Below the pieces are notes generated by a model. The model was not told the DNA's origin. It did not search any database and saw only the letters and a list, made by a program, of their open reading frames with translations. Shown in pieces: positions 1 to 11,042 of a stretch of DNA of 64,000 bases. Numbering within the stretch: the stretch's first letter is position 1; each line of letters begins with the position of its first letter. The stretch lies in contig NC_039362.1 of the NCBI RefSeq assembly GCF_003573695.1, positions 174,229,690 through 174,293,689 of the forward strand, in the 5' to 3' direction. The translations under genes were made by a program, and so were the position numbers. This DNA is from Papaver somniferum (lineage: Eukaryota > Streptophyta > Magnoliopsida > Ranunculales > Papaveraceae).

Positions 1-59
1 GTCTTTACCCAAAATAAAACCATGGTCCCAAAAAGAACCATGGGCCCAAAAAATCGTTC
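1..59. mobile_element. Right terminus of a second MULE-like element (truncated by window edge)
   Basis: The first 59 bases end in CCAAAAAATCGTTC and contain two CATGG-centred blocks (ACCATGGTC-like and CCATGGGCC). This matches the right end of the 14-kb element at 56690-56735, including the outer bases and the inner GTCTTTA(T/C)CC AAAATAAAA stretch. It is therefore the terminus of another member of the same family, whose body lies left of the window. The flank starting at position 60 (AAGATCTTG) would carry its target duplication, but the partner is outside the window. Confidence 0.75.
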
Positions 60-617
60 AAGATCTTGATGCTATTTGCTGTGAAGTTTATTTGATTATG
101 GTTCAGATAACTCGATTTCCTGCTATGGATGATGAGAGCTTGCAGCTGTTGAGGCCGCCAAATCAAATGACCCAAAAGAGTGGATTGGGGTTCTGGCCTG
201 TGATACTGGGCTTCGTGTTTCAACAACCCGGTGCTCAAACCTCCCCACAGGTTAAGCGGCGTACCTTAATTAGTGGTTGAAAATTATGGAAGAAAATAAA
301 AAGTGAATCAATAGACGACGACACTGGAATTTCAATCTTGATTTACTGCAACTTGTAATTCGTGTAATACAGGATTTTTTCGTTTTCACTTTCGAATGAC
401 AGGCATTACCATACATAGATGCATTCCCTTAATGATTCATAAACTAGTAAAAGAGTGATACAAGTAAAGGTAATAAACAAAATTTGATGTATATACCCGT
501 GCCAATAAAGGTATTCCAAAGCCCTCAATGTTTCTTTAAGGATAGTAGCGATTCTTCAAATCCATCTTAATATGCAATCTTCATAAGGTGTAGACAAAAA
601 CCTTCAGCCATTAACAT
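60..617. other. Stretch with an unrecognised open frame and a duplicated segment
   Basis: Positions 62-280 are open on the plus strand and end in ...KRRTLISG-stop, directly beside the MULE-like terminus. This could be the 3' end of a gene cut by the insertion, but I do not recognise the family. Positions about 180-420 match a second, diverged copy at about 2865-3095. No other feature is evident. Confidence 0.3.
180..420. repeat. Diverged duplicate, copy A (partner 2865-3095)
   Basis: Shared blocks in the same order: CGGTGCTCAAACC / TGGTGCTCAAACC, GGTTGAAAATTATGGA / GGTTGAAAATGATGGA, AAAAAGTGA, TCTTGATTTACTGCAACTT, and TCGTGTAA followed by an AC(A/T)GGA...TTTTT(C/G)GTTTT block. The two copies flank the F-box gene, so they probably come from an old local duplication. 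Confidence 0.6.
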
Positions 618-806
618 TCATTGTTCAACAACAAACGAATAGAACGCCTTGGTTACATTCAGAAAATCTATTAAATCATCGTTTGTGAGCAGAGATATGC
701 CAACCTTTTCTGCAGATCTAACACATCGGATAAACTGCAAAGAGACATATGATCTGATGAGGTCAGGTGTTAGATCGAGTGAACCGCCAATTCTTCCTTC
801 AGACAA
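618..806 (-). other. Exon-like open frame of unknown identity
   Basis: A 62-codon minus-strand frame (ending ...YSFVVEQ-stop) has composition typical of coding sequence: alternating hydrophobic and charged residues and no low complexity. Upstream on the same strand (about 830-1000) lies another open stretch with no obvious splice junction that joins cleanly. I cannot assign a family. It may be the last exon of a decayed gene. The whole interval 807-1413 shows no other supportable gene. Confidence 0.2.
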
Positions 807-1413
807 AGTTCAGCATAGATGAAGACATGCTACTGATTCACCTGGCTGAGAAGAATAAGTGGAAATATTACGTGAAAAGACCGGTGCCATGTTTTTGAAG
901 CTCAACGACTCTTCATTCATCACATCATGGGATTCACCAGACTTCAAAACATTTTCGTCACAGGACTTTGAAACAGTTCATGGAAATTTTAATTTTGTAG
1001 GATCCAATGAAGATGGAAATTTTATTAAGAAAACTTCAAATGTAATTATGAACTCCATACACATGAGACACATTAGCGAGCAACAACAATGTTAGATTTA
1101 AAGAAAATATTTGCAGTATTCTGAAAAGGTCATGGACTTTGCAGGAAAGAGTAAAGTTGGGACTAGGATAAAGAAGCATACGGCATTGAATTCCAGAACT
1201 AGAATGGTCTAATATGACCTGCACCAACCTATTCTATGTTCTCGTGTTATTTATTAACAAATAAAGACAAACTTCAGTACCTGTTCAAACAATAATGCGT
1301 TATAGCAGTATCAAAACACTAGACATAAACATAAACAACTATTAACAAATTGGATCCTTGAAAGTTTATAAGCATATGTAATCAGGGTCCCCATCTTTAT
1401 CATTAATTTCAAT

Positions 1414-2527
1414 TCACTGCATTACTGTTTTATCTGCTTTGCCTAATTCTTTCAGCGAAACTAAAGTGTTTTTGTGAAGGCATACTTGAACACCATCATC
1501 CTTGAACTCCAAAAGATGTTTCCAGATTGGAGTTTTAATAGAGCAGCTGCTGAGATAATAAGGACTATAACCTATAACACGTTCGCTCTTCCTAAGGGTT
1601 AATAATTCGTGATCATCGTTGTCAGCGAACCTACCCTCTTTACTCCAAACCAATGACTCTCCATCTTTCATGTTTTTTAATATCCACAAGTCATACAATT
1701 CATCTCCTGGAACACTCAAGCAGAAAGACACATTCTTATCCCCTATTATACTATATTTCCAATACAGGTCTGGTGGTGGGGGAAGTTTTTTCTCGCAAAA
1801 CTTTTCCTCAGCCAAATCAAAGATAGCGATCTTATCGAATACAGCATCTACCCAATATAGTGCTCCATTGGCAAAGACACCAGGACTAGTCCAAGTATAG
1901 CTACTGAATTCAGAATTGACCTTCCCAAGGTTTCTCCATCCACTGCCACTGCCTAGCGTGAATATACGGACTTTTACAAACCCAGTCGTCTTCGAGGGAT
2001 ATATTCCCACAACTTTGTATTCATTGGTTGAAGAAACATAAACAAAGCGATACCTGTTACTGTTACTCATACTCTTAAAGCTATACCTGTTGTTACTCTT
2101 ACCCTTACTATCCGGAAGCATCGCAAATTCCTTAGTGATGGGGTTGCAAATACAAATAGATCGCTCAACATAAAGACAGATCAAGCTATTAATGGAATCA
2201 ATCAATATAGTCATGCTTTTTTTCTCGGAACGGAGAGGTTATATTCATCATCCTAATTCTCTGAATGGCGTCGTCGTTCTCATTATATTCTACATAATAA
2301 AATCTTTTAGGCCCTAAGTTATTAATCAAAACAATGAAACCCAACATACCAGAATCATCAGTAGAATCCTTATGACGATGAAAATGCATCATGGAGAATG
2401 ATGGATGATGTGAAATAAGATTATTCCAATCTGTGCAAACTGATTTGCATTCCAGAACAGATTCAGTGGGTACTCTGCTTAATATGTCCACTGTAATCTC
2501 CGCTGGTTGTCTTTTGAAGTGATCCAT
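1414..2527 (-). pseudogene. F-box protein with F-box-associated (FBA) domain, frameshifted
   Basis: Role by family: substrate-recognition subunit of an SCF (SKP1-CUL1-F-box) ubiquitin ligase. The first part (2527 down to 2198, 109 codons) starts with an N-terminal F-box at about residues 6-45, with the pattern PAEITVDILSRVP...CKSVCTDWNNLI..HPSF. The second part (2214 down to 1414) is a typical FBA repeat region with ICNPITKEF, YKVVGIYP, GALYWVD and a tail near VSLKELGKA. The parts overlap in different frames. A single-base length change near the seven-T run at 2217-2223 would join them into a protein of about 365 residues, the usual F-box/FBA size. Start chosen at 2527 because the F-box begins six codons later. 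No intron is needed. Either this copy has recently been inactivated or the assembly is off by one in the homopolymer. Confidence 0.85.
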
Positions 2528-3195
2528 GAAACTCTTTCAAAGAGAAGAAATCTTAGGGTTTCATAAATATTGGGATTTCGCGAAGAGAAATTAGGGCTGG
2601 AAAAGCGTAAAGCTAAAAATAAAAAAATAAAAAATAAAAATACTAGTTTATATATGAGGAGAGGAATGGTTTGTTATCTTTACACACGGATTTTATATTT
2701 TGGCACCCATATACACTTCATTTCTCTACAGTGTGGTTGTCCATTTAGTTTGACTTACATTTCTCCAATAATCATGTGAAAATATCATTTTTCTTGAAAC
2801 AGACGGAGTGTTTGTGAACAGTACTATTGTTGAGTCTGATGACCTGAAAGAGCCTGAGATACCGGGGCAATCGGGGTTGCCTGTCTGGTGCTCAAACCAA
2901 CCCTACAAAGATAGTGATTGAGCAGCATACATTAATGGTTGAAAATGATGGAGGAAAAATAAAAGTGACAGAATCTTGATCAGGGAGAATCCATACACCT
3001 GATTTTGGATCTTGATTTACTGCAACTTATCACTCGTGTAAAACTGGACTTTTTGGTTTTTAATTTTGACTGAGACATTATCATACATTACAATACGTGT
3101 TGTTTATAGAAGAACCACCACATATACAGAGATCTACATTTGCATTATTACACTCGTACACACTGACGTACCCCGAAAAATGATGGGTAATAACA
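2528..3195. other. Intergenic region between divergent halves; holds duplicate copy B
   Basis: Contains the F-box 5' leader (an A-rich stretch at 2600-2640), a Stowaway-like end motif at 2790-2812 (ATCATTTTTCTTGAAACAG followed by ACGGAG), and the second copy (2865-3095) of the segment at 180-420. The remaining 100 bases before 3196 are the alpha-galactosidase 3' flank and probable 3' UTR. No coding sequence recognised. Confidence 0.5.
2865..3095. repeat. Diverged duplicate, copy B (partner 180-420)
   Basis: See the shared blocks listed for copy A. It lies in the same orientation as copy A, 2.7 kb away, on the far side of the F-box gene. Confidence 0.6.
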
Positions 3196-6100
3196 CTAAA
3201 TAAGAGAATGAGTGACTGTGAAGGGAGTGAAGATGTACATCTTACAGTCATGGGACTCGACTTCAACGCTGAATTTCGACACTGCATTTCCCGGTATGTC
3301 TTCATGCTGGCAATAATTTTACAACGAAGTAATGTAAGCTGCAAATGGCATAAAGCGAAAGCAGTTTGTATGGTTTAAGGAAATGTTAATCTGGAGAGGA
3401 ATTTCTTACCTTCCATAAATCTCTTACAGAAACACTGGATCTCGATTCAAGGCCTAGTGCTTCCCATTTGGCAGTGATGATAACAGTTTCAGGGCATCGG
3501 TTCCAAAGGGCAACTACTAATCTTTTTCCAGATAAAGGACCTGCCCAAACCTGGAGCAAGAGGAACATAGTCAGTTATAGAACATGAATCAAGAATGTCG
3601 TGTCTAAGACTCTAAAAGTTAGGATCAAAGGTTGGAAAGAAGTATTGACAATGCTGCATTCATAGAGAGAAAAAGCACCTGATTGCATTTCCCCGGTCCT
3701 TCAACAGACACTTTCCTACCCTGAACACCCAGATGGTCTGCAAATCAAAATGAAAATAGGACAAGAATAAGGGCTTCAGCATTACTCTTTTAAGAAAAAG
3801 GAAAAAGAAAAAAAAAAATCCATGTTTTAACAACTATGTAATGTCTGTCTGTTATGTGGAGGGTTTAGCAAAATTGGAAGTCAGAAAGTTAACTTCGGAG
3901 GATGTTACCTTGGTTTACTGCAATAACCTCCTCATTACTTAGAAGCTCAAATGTTTCTGCAGTCATGTTTCTTACATCACAACCTACCAGAAGAGGAGCC
4001 TACAGACATGCAACCTTAAAGTTTAGTACAAAAACACAGAGAACAACTGCACATATTACGACCGTTACCAGTTAGTTTATCGTCCTTCATAAGCTTATTC
4101 TCATCAGTTAGTTGTCATTTTCCTAATTCAGATAAAAATGTGAATACTGCTTATGAGTCATGACAGCTGATAATGTCTAGAGACAGAACAGTTTCAAATG
4201 TAAGAGAGCAAATAAATAAAAAACACTTGGGATTGTGCTAGAGAACCTTCATCAAAGCCCATATACTAAAATGTGCACGATATTCTTGGTAAGTCATGCC
4301 TCCGTTACCAACTTCCAACATATCCGGATCTGCCAAAAGGTTGCCGAATAAAACATGAAAGTCAGCCAAAATTCAGTATTACTATCTGACAGAAACATTA
4401 ATAGGAACGATCCAATAGTTGGCTTTAGATATAGTGATTTAAGTTCTTACCATTCCATCCACCAGGTCCAGCATAAGCAGCCCACTTGTCATTCAGATCA
4501 GCAATGGTGGTCATACTACACATCAAGAAACAGGCTTCATAAGTACCAGAATAAGACATTACCAAGTCAGTTAAAATGAATTCGAAGTTCAAACTTCGAA
4601 CCTTGCCCATGAATCATTAATATCCTCTGTTGTTCTCCAACTATTTCCAACTTTTCCTGCCCAGAGTGCAGGGTCATTCACTCCCCTACCAAAGGAACAA
4701 CATAATCAGATTCACCAAGGTCGTGCTCCGAGGGGTAAGAATAAACTTGAGAAAACTGGTGCAAATAAAAGTGAGCATATTAATACCATTCACAAAGTGA
4801 GTAGAAAATTCTGCGACCTGTGTCATTTAAGGCTTCACGCATTGGGGGGTACCTGTAAATGGAAGAAATTTATCAATCACGGAGTTACTAAAACTTCCTA
4901 TAACAACTCTTAAAAATTTACATAGATAAGGAACCAACCGTTCCTGTGGTTCGATCCCAAGATTGAAACAGTTGTCATACTTCAAATAGTCGACACCCTG
5001 AAAAGAATCAAATGTTAAACATAAAGTCAAAATCCAACATCAAATACTGAGTCTAATATTCATAAACTGCGAAATCCAAGTAAAGCCAAGTACTCCATAT
5101 CGAGAAATACATCTGTTAAAGAAACCAGAATTCTTACCCAAGATGCAAAAAGTGACGCATCAGCATTTTCATGGTATAGTGATCCCGGTCTAACTTCACA
5201 TGTAAAAACCCTGGAAGTTCAACTTGGGTCAGACTAGAGTGAAAAGAAAAAAAGTATAGGAGCAAAAAAACCACGGCGAACTAAGCATCAATCACATCCT
5301 TGAAAAAAAAACAATCAACTCTTAAATTGGTATTACAGAAACTTACCCAGCATCAGAATAGATACCCAGCTTAAGGCCCTTCCCATGTATGTAGTCCGCA
5401 AGAGCTTTGATCCCAGACGGAAAATTCTTCGGATCAGGGACTAATTCACCCTGTATAACCAACCAATATATTTCAAAACGACAAAAAAAGATAAAACAGC
5501 AAAAATCACTAATCATTCGCTTATTTTGTTATGAAGATGAATTGAATGAGCACTATAGACTGGCAAGAGGGTGTGCCTGCTCTTTCATAGGAATTGGTTC
5601 AGACTTCAGACACTTGTCTGGCGATTGTCAGAATACGAGAACCAAAATATCCAGCACCCACAAGTCAAACAACGGAGTTAGATCAACAAGAAAATGGCTG
5701 TCCTCTACCACGACTGATTTTGAGGTACCAATATGGACATAATAATACACTTACATGATATAATCTTTGGACACAAATTGCGATACATACAGAAAAATTC
5801 TAAATGAATCACAAATTCACACCATCTTAAGAGCACTAAAAAGACATTTCAAGAGATATCCCCAATATGTTTGGGAAACTCAACACACATAAATACACAA
5901 GAATCAGCAAAATGATGACTTTTCGGCAACACAAAAAATGACAAGATATCAACAGCATACCTTTGAACTCCTAGAGAGGGCAGACCAGCAATCATCTGTG
6001 CCACAAAAAATCAAACATTTAGTCCACATCTAATGCATTAAAAACTTAAAGAGTCTTTGCAAGAAAATCATTACCTATATTAACATAAGTATAACCCAAT

Positions 6101-6514
6101 TTAGCCAATCCAATATCAACAAGTGCATCAGCTGTTTCCTTTATCAGTGTTTCATTTATATTACAAGCAAAGAAATTCCAACTATTCCACCTGCAATTCA
6201 TAACAACAAACCAATTTTCCAATTCAATACCAAATCATATGAAAAACACATGCAATCTCTAAATTAAAGAAATTAGAAGGTGGGTTTTTTATTACTAACC
6301 CCATCTGTGGTGTTTGAGCTAATCCATTGTTGAGTTGAAGTTTTCCATATAGAGATGTATCGAAGATGTTGTAGTTTTTGGTGGATGGTGTAGAAATTGG
6401 TAATACACGAAGAGATGCAGAGAGTATTATGGAAGAGAGTAGAGTCAGAATTGTTAGATGCAGAGTAATGGGGGAGAAGAAGAAGAAGAAGAAGATTAGT
6501 TTGACTTCAGCCAT
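3196..6514 (-). CDS. Alpha-galactosidase, glycoside hydrolase family 27 (14 exons)
   Basis: Hydrolyses terminal alpha-1,6-galactose from raffinose-family oligosaccharides, galactomannans or glycolipids; plant members are secreted to the apoplast/cell wall or the vacuole. Exons (minus strand, 5' to 3'): 6514-6300, 6190-6075, 5995-5961, 5450-5347, 5210-5138, 4997-4939, 4852-4787, 4685-4602, 4515-4451, 4329-4247, 3999-3909, 3737-3679, 3550-3410, 3306-3196. All introns are GT-AG and the phases match at every junction. The total is 1302 nt (433 residues). The N-terminus has a long hydrophobic signal-anchor-like stretch (residues 5-35). Motifs in order: [27 protein letters not shown] (catalytic nucleophile Asp), [12 protein letters not shown] (acid/base Asp), [27 protein letters not shown]. 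The C-terminal beta domain ends ...FTVTHSLI. The start at 6514 is the only Met before the signal segment. It appears intact and functional. Confidence 0.97.
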
Positions 6515-6583
6515 TTTTTTGTTTCTTTCTTTCAGCTGAAAGTCTGAGACAGAAGAAAGAAGAAGAAGAAGGTTGGACTTGGA

Positions 6584-6594
6584 TAATATATAAT
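6584..6594 (-). promoter_or_regulatory. Candidate TATA box of the alpha-galactosidase gene
   Basis: On the minus strand the sequence reads ATTATATATTATCC, about 70-80 bases upstream of the start codon at 6514. That spacing suits a core promoter with a short, GA/TC-rich leader (6515-6570). This is an inference from motif and spacing only. Confidence 0.4.
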
Positions 6595-8270
6595 ATTAGG
6601 ATTTATATTTACTTTAATTAATCCTGTTTAAACAGATTATCTCTCTTTTCTTTTTCCTTTTACATTTTCGAATAATCTCTCTCATTTATCAAAAACTACT
6701 AGATTTTGTGCCCGTGCTACGTTCGGACGGCTTCGCAAACTTGGTTCACCAATTCAATGTACAACTACAAATATCAACCAACCATAGAAGTAATGGTTCT
6801 TTTCCTTTGAATCATTTTTTGATTTGGTAAAGCTCGGCTTCGCCTCGCCCCGTGCAGATATGATTTGGGAAAGCTCGGCTTTGGCTTCGCCTCGCCCCGT
6901 GCAGATATGTAGGTAAAGCTTGGCTTTGGCTTCACCTCGCCTCGCCCAGTCCCGATATGATTTCGTAAAACTAACAACAGTAACTTTTCCCTTATCAGCC
7001 TTCCCTTTCAAGACGTAAGAACTGCACAAACTTGAACTGCATAATGAAAAACGGTTGCACCATCCTAACCACATACATTATCATTACTTTCGTCTTATAA
7101 TCTTTAAGAAAACTGTTCGAAATTTTTAAGATTTTACTGATTTTATTTTGCTTACCCTGACCTGTCTGTAGCATGAGGCCTTGCGCATTTTCTTAAAATA
7201 TGACTAATAAGAGGCTCTTTTGTTACAAAACCTATTCAAGCTCATTTGACATAAAATAAGCGAACTTTCATACACTGAAGCATTTTTACAACAACTACAA
7301 ATTTTTCCTTATCAATACCATCAATATCTACACCATCTCAAAGTAGTTTATGCATAAAATAATTCTGACTTGACTATGCAATGGTCTCCACTTTTTCTAT
7401 GTTAAGAGTCGTAACAATTTTCAAACACCAAAACTGAACTATGAATGCATGCCCTTTTTAGCGAAATTTTAAAGGGAACAAAAATCAAGTAGACAACAAA
7501 GGTTCAACTAACTAACAATTGATATTTTAGTAAGATCAGGAGCTTCAATTTGCTCAAGGATTGCCCTTTCTTCTGGTCCCAAAAGTAATTCAACTTCTCC
7601 AAAAACCAAAAACTAACTACATCTTTAAAACACGTAGAGTAAAACAACCTATGATCATATGGAAGGCTAATTACACTCTAACAAAGTATGTTTCATAGAG
7701 AAGATGGAGAAAATCCAACAGCCAATGACTAATAATTCAAAGTTTGATCCAAGATTTCCCTTTCTTTTGGTTTATTAAGATAGTTGATTCCCCAAAGATC
7801 ATCTCATGCAACTTCAAACACAATAAGCAAAATAGTCAGCAACCAATGACTAATCCATTGCAATTGTATTGGATTTTCAATGAGAAATAAGAGACGTCTT
7901 AAACAGAATACTGGCTTGCATATCATGAATCACATACCCGTACGTACTCTATAATGTTAAAGAAATAATGCTGTACTTTTTTTAAGTGCAATCAGTTTCT
8001 TAATAAAACTAAAAAAAACAAACCCAGTTTTTTTTTCACTCGTAAGAGAATAGGTTTATCCGTTTAGGTTACCATAAATTCACTTGCACAAAAGGCAGAA
8101 AAAAATGGCAGCAACGTATTTGCAAGAAAAGCAAACCCTAATCAAAATTATTTAAAAAAAAAAAGAAGTTAGGGTTTGCTCCACCGGTGGAAGAAAATAG
8201 GGAAAAAAAATTCTTTGCATCTGTTCACTTCCCTTTCTCCTTGAACCTGAATTCAAATCCAACTGAATTA
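6595..8270. other. Intergenic DNA with a GC-skewed minisatellite
   Basis: No gene recognised. The motif CTACTAGATTTTGTGCCCG at about 6697-6716 resembles ends of plant non-autonomous elements, but I find no partner end. The minisatellite at 6829-6965 is listed separately. 7080-8270 is AT-rich with poly-A/T runs. Confidence 0.4.
6829..6965. repeat. Three-copy minisatellite, GCTCGGCTT-TCGCCTCGCCC unit
   Basis: Three imperfect units of about 45-55 bp, each with GTAAAGCTCGGCTT (or a close variant), GGCTTCGCCTCGCCCCGTGC and AGATATG. The unit is far richer in GC than its surroundings. The minus strand reads as a repeated R-G-E-A-K peptide, but this looks like a by-product of the repeat, not a gene. 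Confidence 0.8.
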
Positions 8271-8274
8271 TGAC

Positions 8275-8713
8275 CTAAATCAACATACATGTCTTATCAC
8301 TATCACTGACTGCACTCTTAATACTGGTAACATCCATCACGACCAACGCCAATTTTAGGTCAAATCCCTGAATCATAGAAACAATCTTTGTATATCCATC
8401 CATCATCCTTACTGAATTCCATCTCAGAACAACCTCATGATCCTCTCCGTTCATCACCATTTCGCCACACGTGATCAGTGGCAGCAGCAGTCCATGGACC
8501 CTCCTTTCTCGCCAGTTTATCGGCTTAAACGCAGTCGATATCCTTCAACGGACCGTTCCCCAGCGCCGTACAACTGCAAAATACAGCCACCAAATCTTGT
8601 CAACACCCATCGTTAACATATCACCAGCACCGTACCTTGTTTGCATGTTGGCTTCTAACAGGTCCAAGCCAATGCCAGGCACGCCTTGTACTCGGCTCTT
8701 GAACTCTGGTTAG
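8275..8713 (-). other. Open, coding-like minus-strand stretch, unidentified
   Basis: The minus strand is open over 8460-8275 (VMNGEDHEVVLRWNSVRMM...) and partly upstream to about 8700, with coding-like composition. No start, splice sites or family could be assigned. It could be a gene fragment captured or left behind by a transposon. The rest, to 9700, shows nothing I can support. Confidence 0.2.
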
Positions 8714-9711
8714 AGGGATTACGATCAAATGTTTGTCAAATATTATCAAATTGTGTTAGACATGTACATGATATATAGAGCAGTAGGGTGGTTTCAGAAA
8801 TTACCTGCCTTTAATCTTTCTTTTATTCATCGACCTTTCTTAAAGTTCCTGTTACGACATCAGCTGATGGATTTTGAAGACCGAATTGGAGACTGTTGGA
8901 GTCTCGTATGGATTACACGGGTTAAATAGTGCAATACCGTGGATATAACAACAAATATGCAAGGTTAAATAGGAGAAAATGGAAGGTATGAGATCCACAT
9001 TGGTTATATGAGAAGTGTATTAGTAGAATTCAACGTATTGTAAATTTTCGTTACTATGATGAGTAAACTTACCTTGTCTTGGATGACATGAGCATTGTCA
9101 GAAGACATTTCATGTATCTCATTCAGACAGTGACCAAAGCATGAGTTCTCGATGGCCTTGATGATAAAGAAAAGAACTAAGAAGCAAAAAATAAAAAAAA
9201 TAACAACGGGATTGCAATCACCTAACGTTCCTGATAATTTTCTTGCATATTGCGCCAGTGCAAAATCTTTATGTTCCTTTCGCATTCTCTTTAAAATTAC
9301 TCTATAATAGATAAACACCTGAATCAATAGTCTAAATTTGTAGATTTTGTTTCCAAATACAAACGTAACTACGGAAACAGAGAACTCTTTATATGCTCGT
9401 GGAAAAAATAAAAACATGCATTTGTAAGAACTTAATATGTCACTCCAGTATTCTAATAAGTATACATGGTTTCTGCAACTCTACTTCATATATATATATA
9501 TATATAGACTGTGCAAGAGTGTGAAATAAATTTTAATAAGCATACATGGTTTCTGGAGTTCGTGGGATTTTTAATAAGCATATATACATGCTTAAATAAA
9601 TAAGAAAAAAATGATCAAATCACCTTGCTTGGGATTTTGCACGAATAATGGTACGAAAGATACAATCTTTTTCCTTTTTCTCCTTCTTATCAACAACACC
9701 ATTAGAAGAAA

Positions 9712-10006
9712 AATTTGAAGTTCAAATCCATTAAACATCTGATATTTTTTTTTGGAGGGAGATGAGAACATAGAATTAATCCATGAATGACCAACTGCTA
9801 GTTAACCAAGTAAGACCCAATTTCTGGTATATGAGAAATAAAAACCATGAATTTCTGGTACATGAGAAATCAAAACAATTTGAAGTTCAAATCCATTAAA
9901 CATCTGATATTTTTTGTGGAGGGAGATGAGAAATCTATGAACGACCAGCAGCTAGTTAACCAAGTAAGACACAATTTCTGGTATATGAGAAATAAAAACC
10001 CTAAAT
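9712..10006. repeat. Local direct duplication of about 165 bp
   Basis: AATTTGAAGTTCAAATCC...CATCTGATATTTTTT...GGAGGGAGATGAGAA...CTAGTTAACCAAGTAAGAC...AATTTCTGGTATATGAGAAA occurs first at 9712-9840 and again at 9877-10006. Between them lies an extra partial copy of the ATTTCTGGTACATGAGAAAT end. Confidence 0.8.
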
Positions 10007-10104
10007 TGTTATTAATGCATCTGCAGTACCCTTAAAATCAACCTGACAAAAGAAGTAGATCAATGAAGAATTAAAAACAAAAAACTTAAATAGACAAACC
10101 CGTT

Positions 10105-11042
10105 GCTGCCCTTAAACAAAAGCTGCATTCTGGCTAAATGTTCAAGAAACTGGAAATTTCGTGATCCAATACATAATTAACTTGTTTTGAACCTTTTTTT
10201 GTTAGTTCAGGTAATGATAGCTAATAGCTTGATGTACAATCAACTCTTTTAATGGAAAGTATATAAAAAAAATATTGAAGAAGTTTACCTTCTGCTTCCA
10301 TAGTAAAACAAAAAAAAATTGAAGAATACTAACACAATTCAGTTTAGACTGGTCATACAAATGATGGCAGCATCAGGCACTGTCTAGAACCGAGAACCTA
10401 GTACCCTGTCCATATGCAGTAATACTAACATCCCTATCAACACGGAAAACAACCACCAATTTCAACTAAAAATTAAATACTATACACATCCGTGCATAAT
10501 AAAAAATAAGTCCTTACTATTAATAATCGACAGTGGAGAAAAGAAGACCATGATACTTGCTTTACTTTACTTTGCTGCCCTTAAACAAAAGATGTATTCT
10601 ATCTAAATGTTCAAGAAACTGGAAATTGGTTGATCTAATACACAATCAACTTGTTTTAAACCTTTTTTTGTTAGTTCAGGGTAATGATAGCTAATAGCTT
10701 GATGCACAATCAACTCTTTTAATGGAAATATATTAAAAAAATTGAAGAATTTTACCTTCTGCTTCAATAGTAAAATGAAAAAGATTGAAAAATACTAACA
10801 CAATTCAGTTTGGACTGGTCATACGAATGATGGAAGCATCAGGCACTGTGTAGAACTGAGAACCTAGTACCCTGTCCATATGCAGTAATACTAATATCCC
10901 TATCAACACGGTCAACAACCAACGATTTCAACCAAAAAGTAAATACTACACACCCGTGCATAAGAAAACATCAGTCCTTACTACTAATAATCGGCAGTGG
11001 AGAAAAAAAGACCATGATATTTTCTTTACTTTACTTTGCTTT
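10105..11042. repeat. Tandem duplication, period 469 bp, two copies
   Basis: Copy 1 runs from about 10105 to 10573 and copy 2 from about 10574 to 11042. Both begin GCTGCCCTTAAACAAAAG and end ACCATGATA(C/T)T followed by TTTACTTTACTTTGCT. They share GTAATGATAGCTAATAGCTT, CACAATTCAGTTT(A/G)GACTGG and GGCACTGT(C/G)TAGAAC blocks. Divergence is modest, consistent with a fairly recent unequal event. No coding content. Confidence 0.9.

Noticed and set aside
4602..4606. Possible non-canonical GC-AG intron after GATTCATGG in the alpha-galactosidase gene
   Set aside because: Extending the exon by five bases to GCAAG gives a normal GT donor and an exact phase match to the next exon.
6754..7074. Minus-strand frames with repeated R-G-E-A-K peptide
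   Set aside because: Both overlapping frames come from the 6829-6965 minisatellite; there is no start context, domain or splice structure.
9004..9417. 137-codon minus-strand frame
   Set aside because: Low-complexity Phe/Ile-rich translation of AT-rich DNA with no conserved motif.
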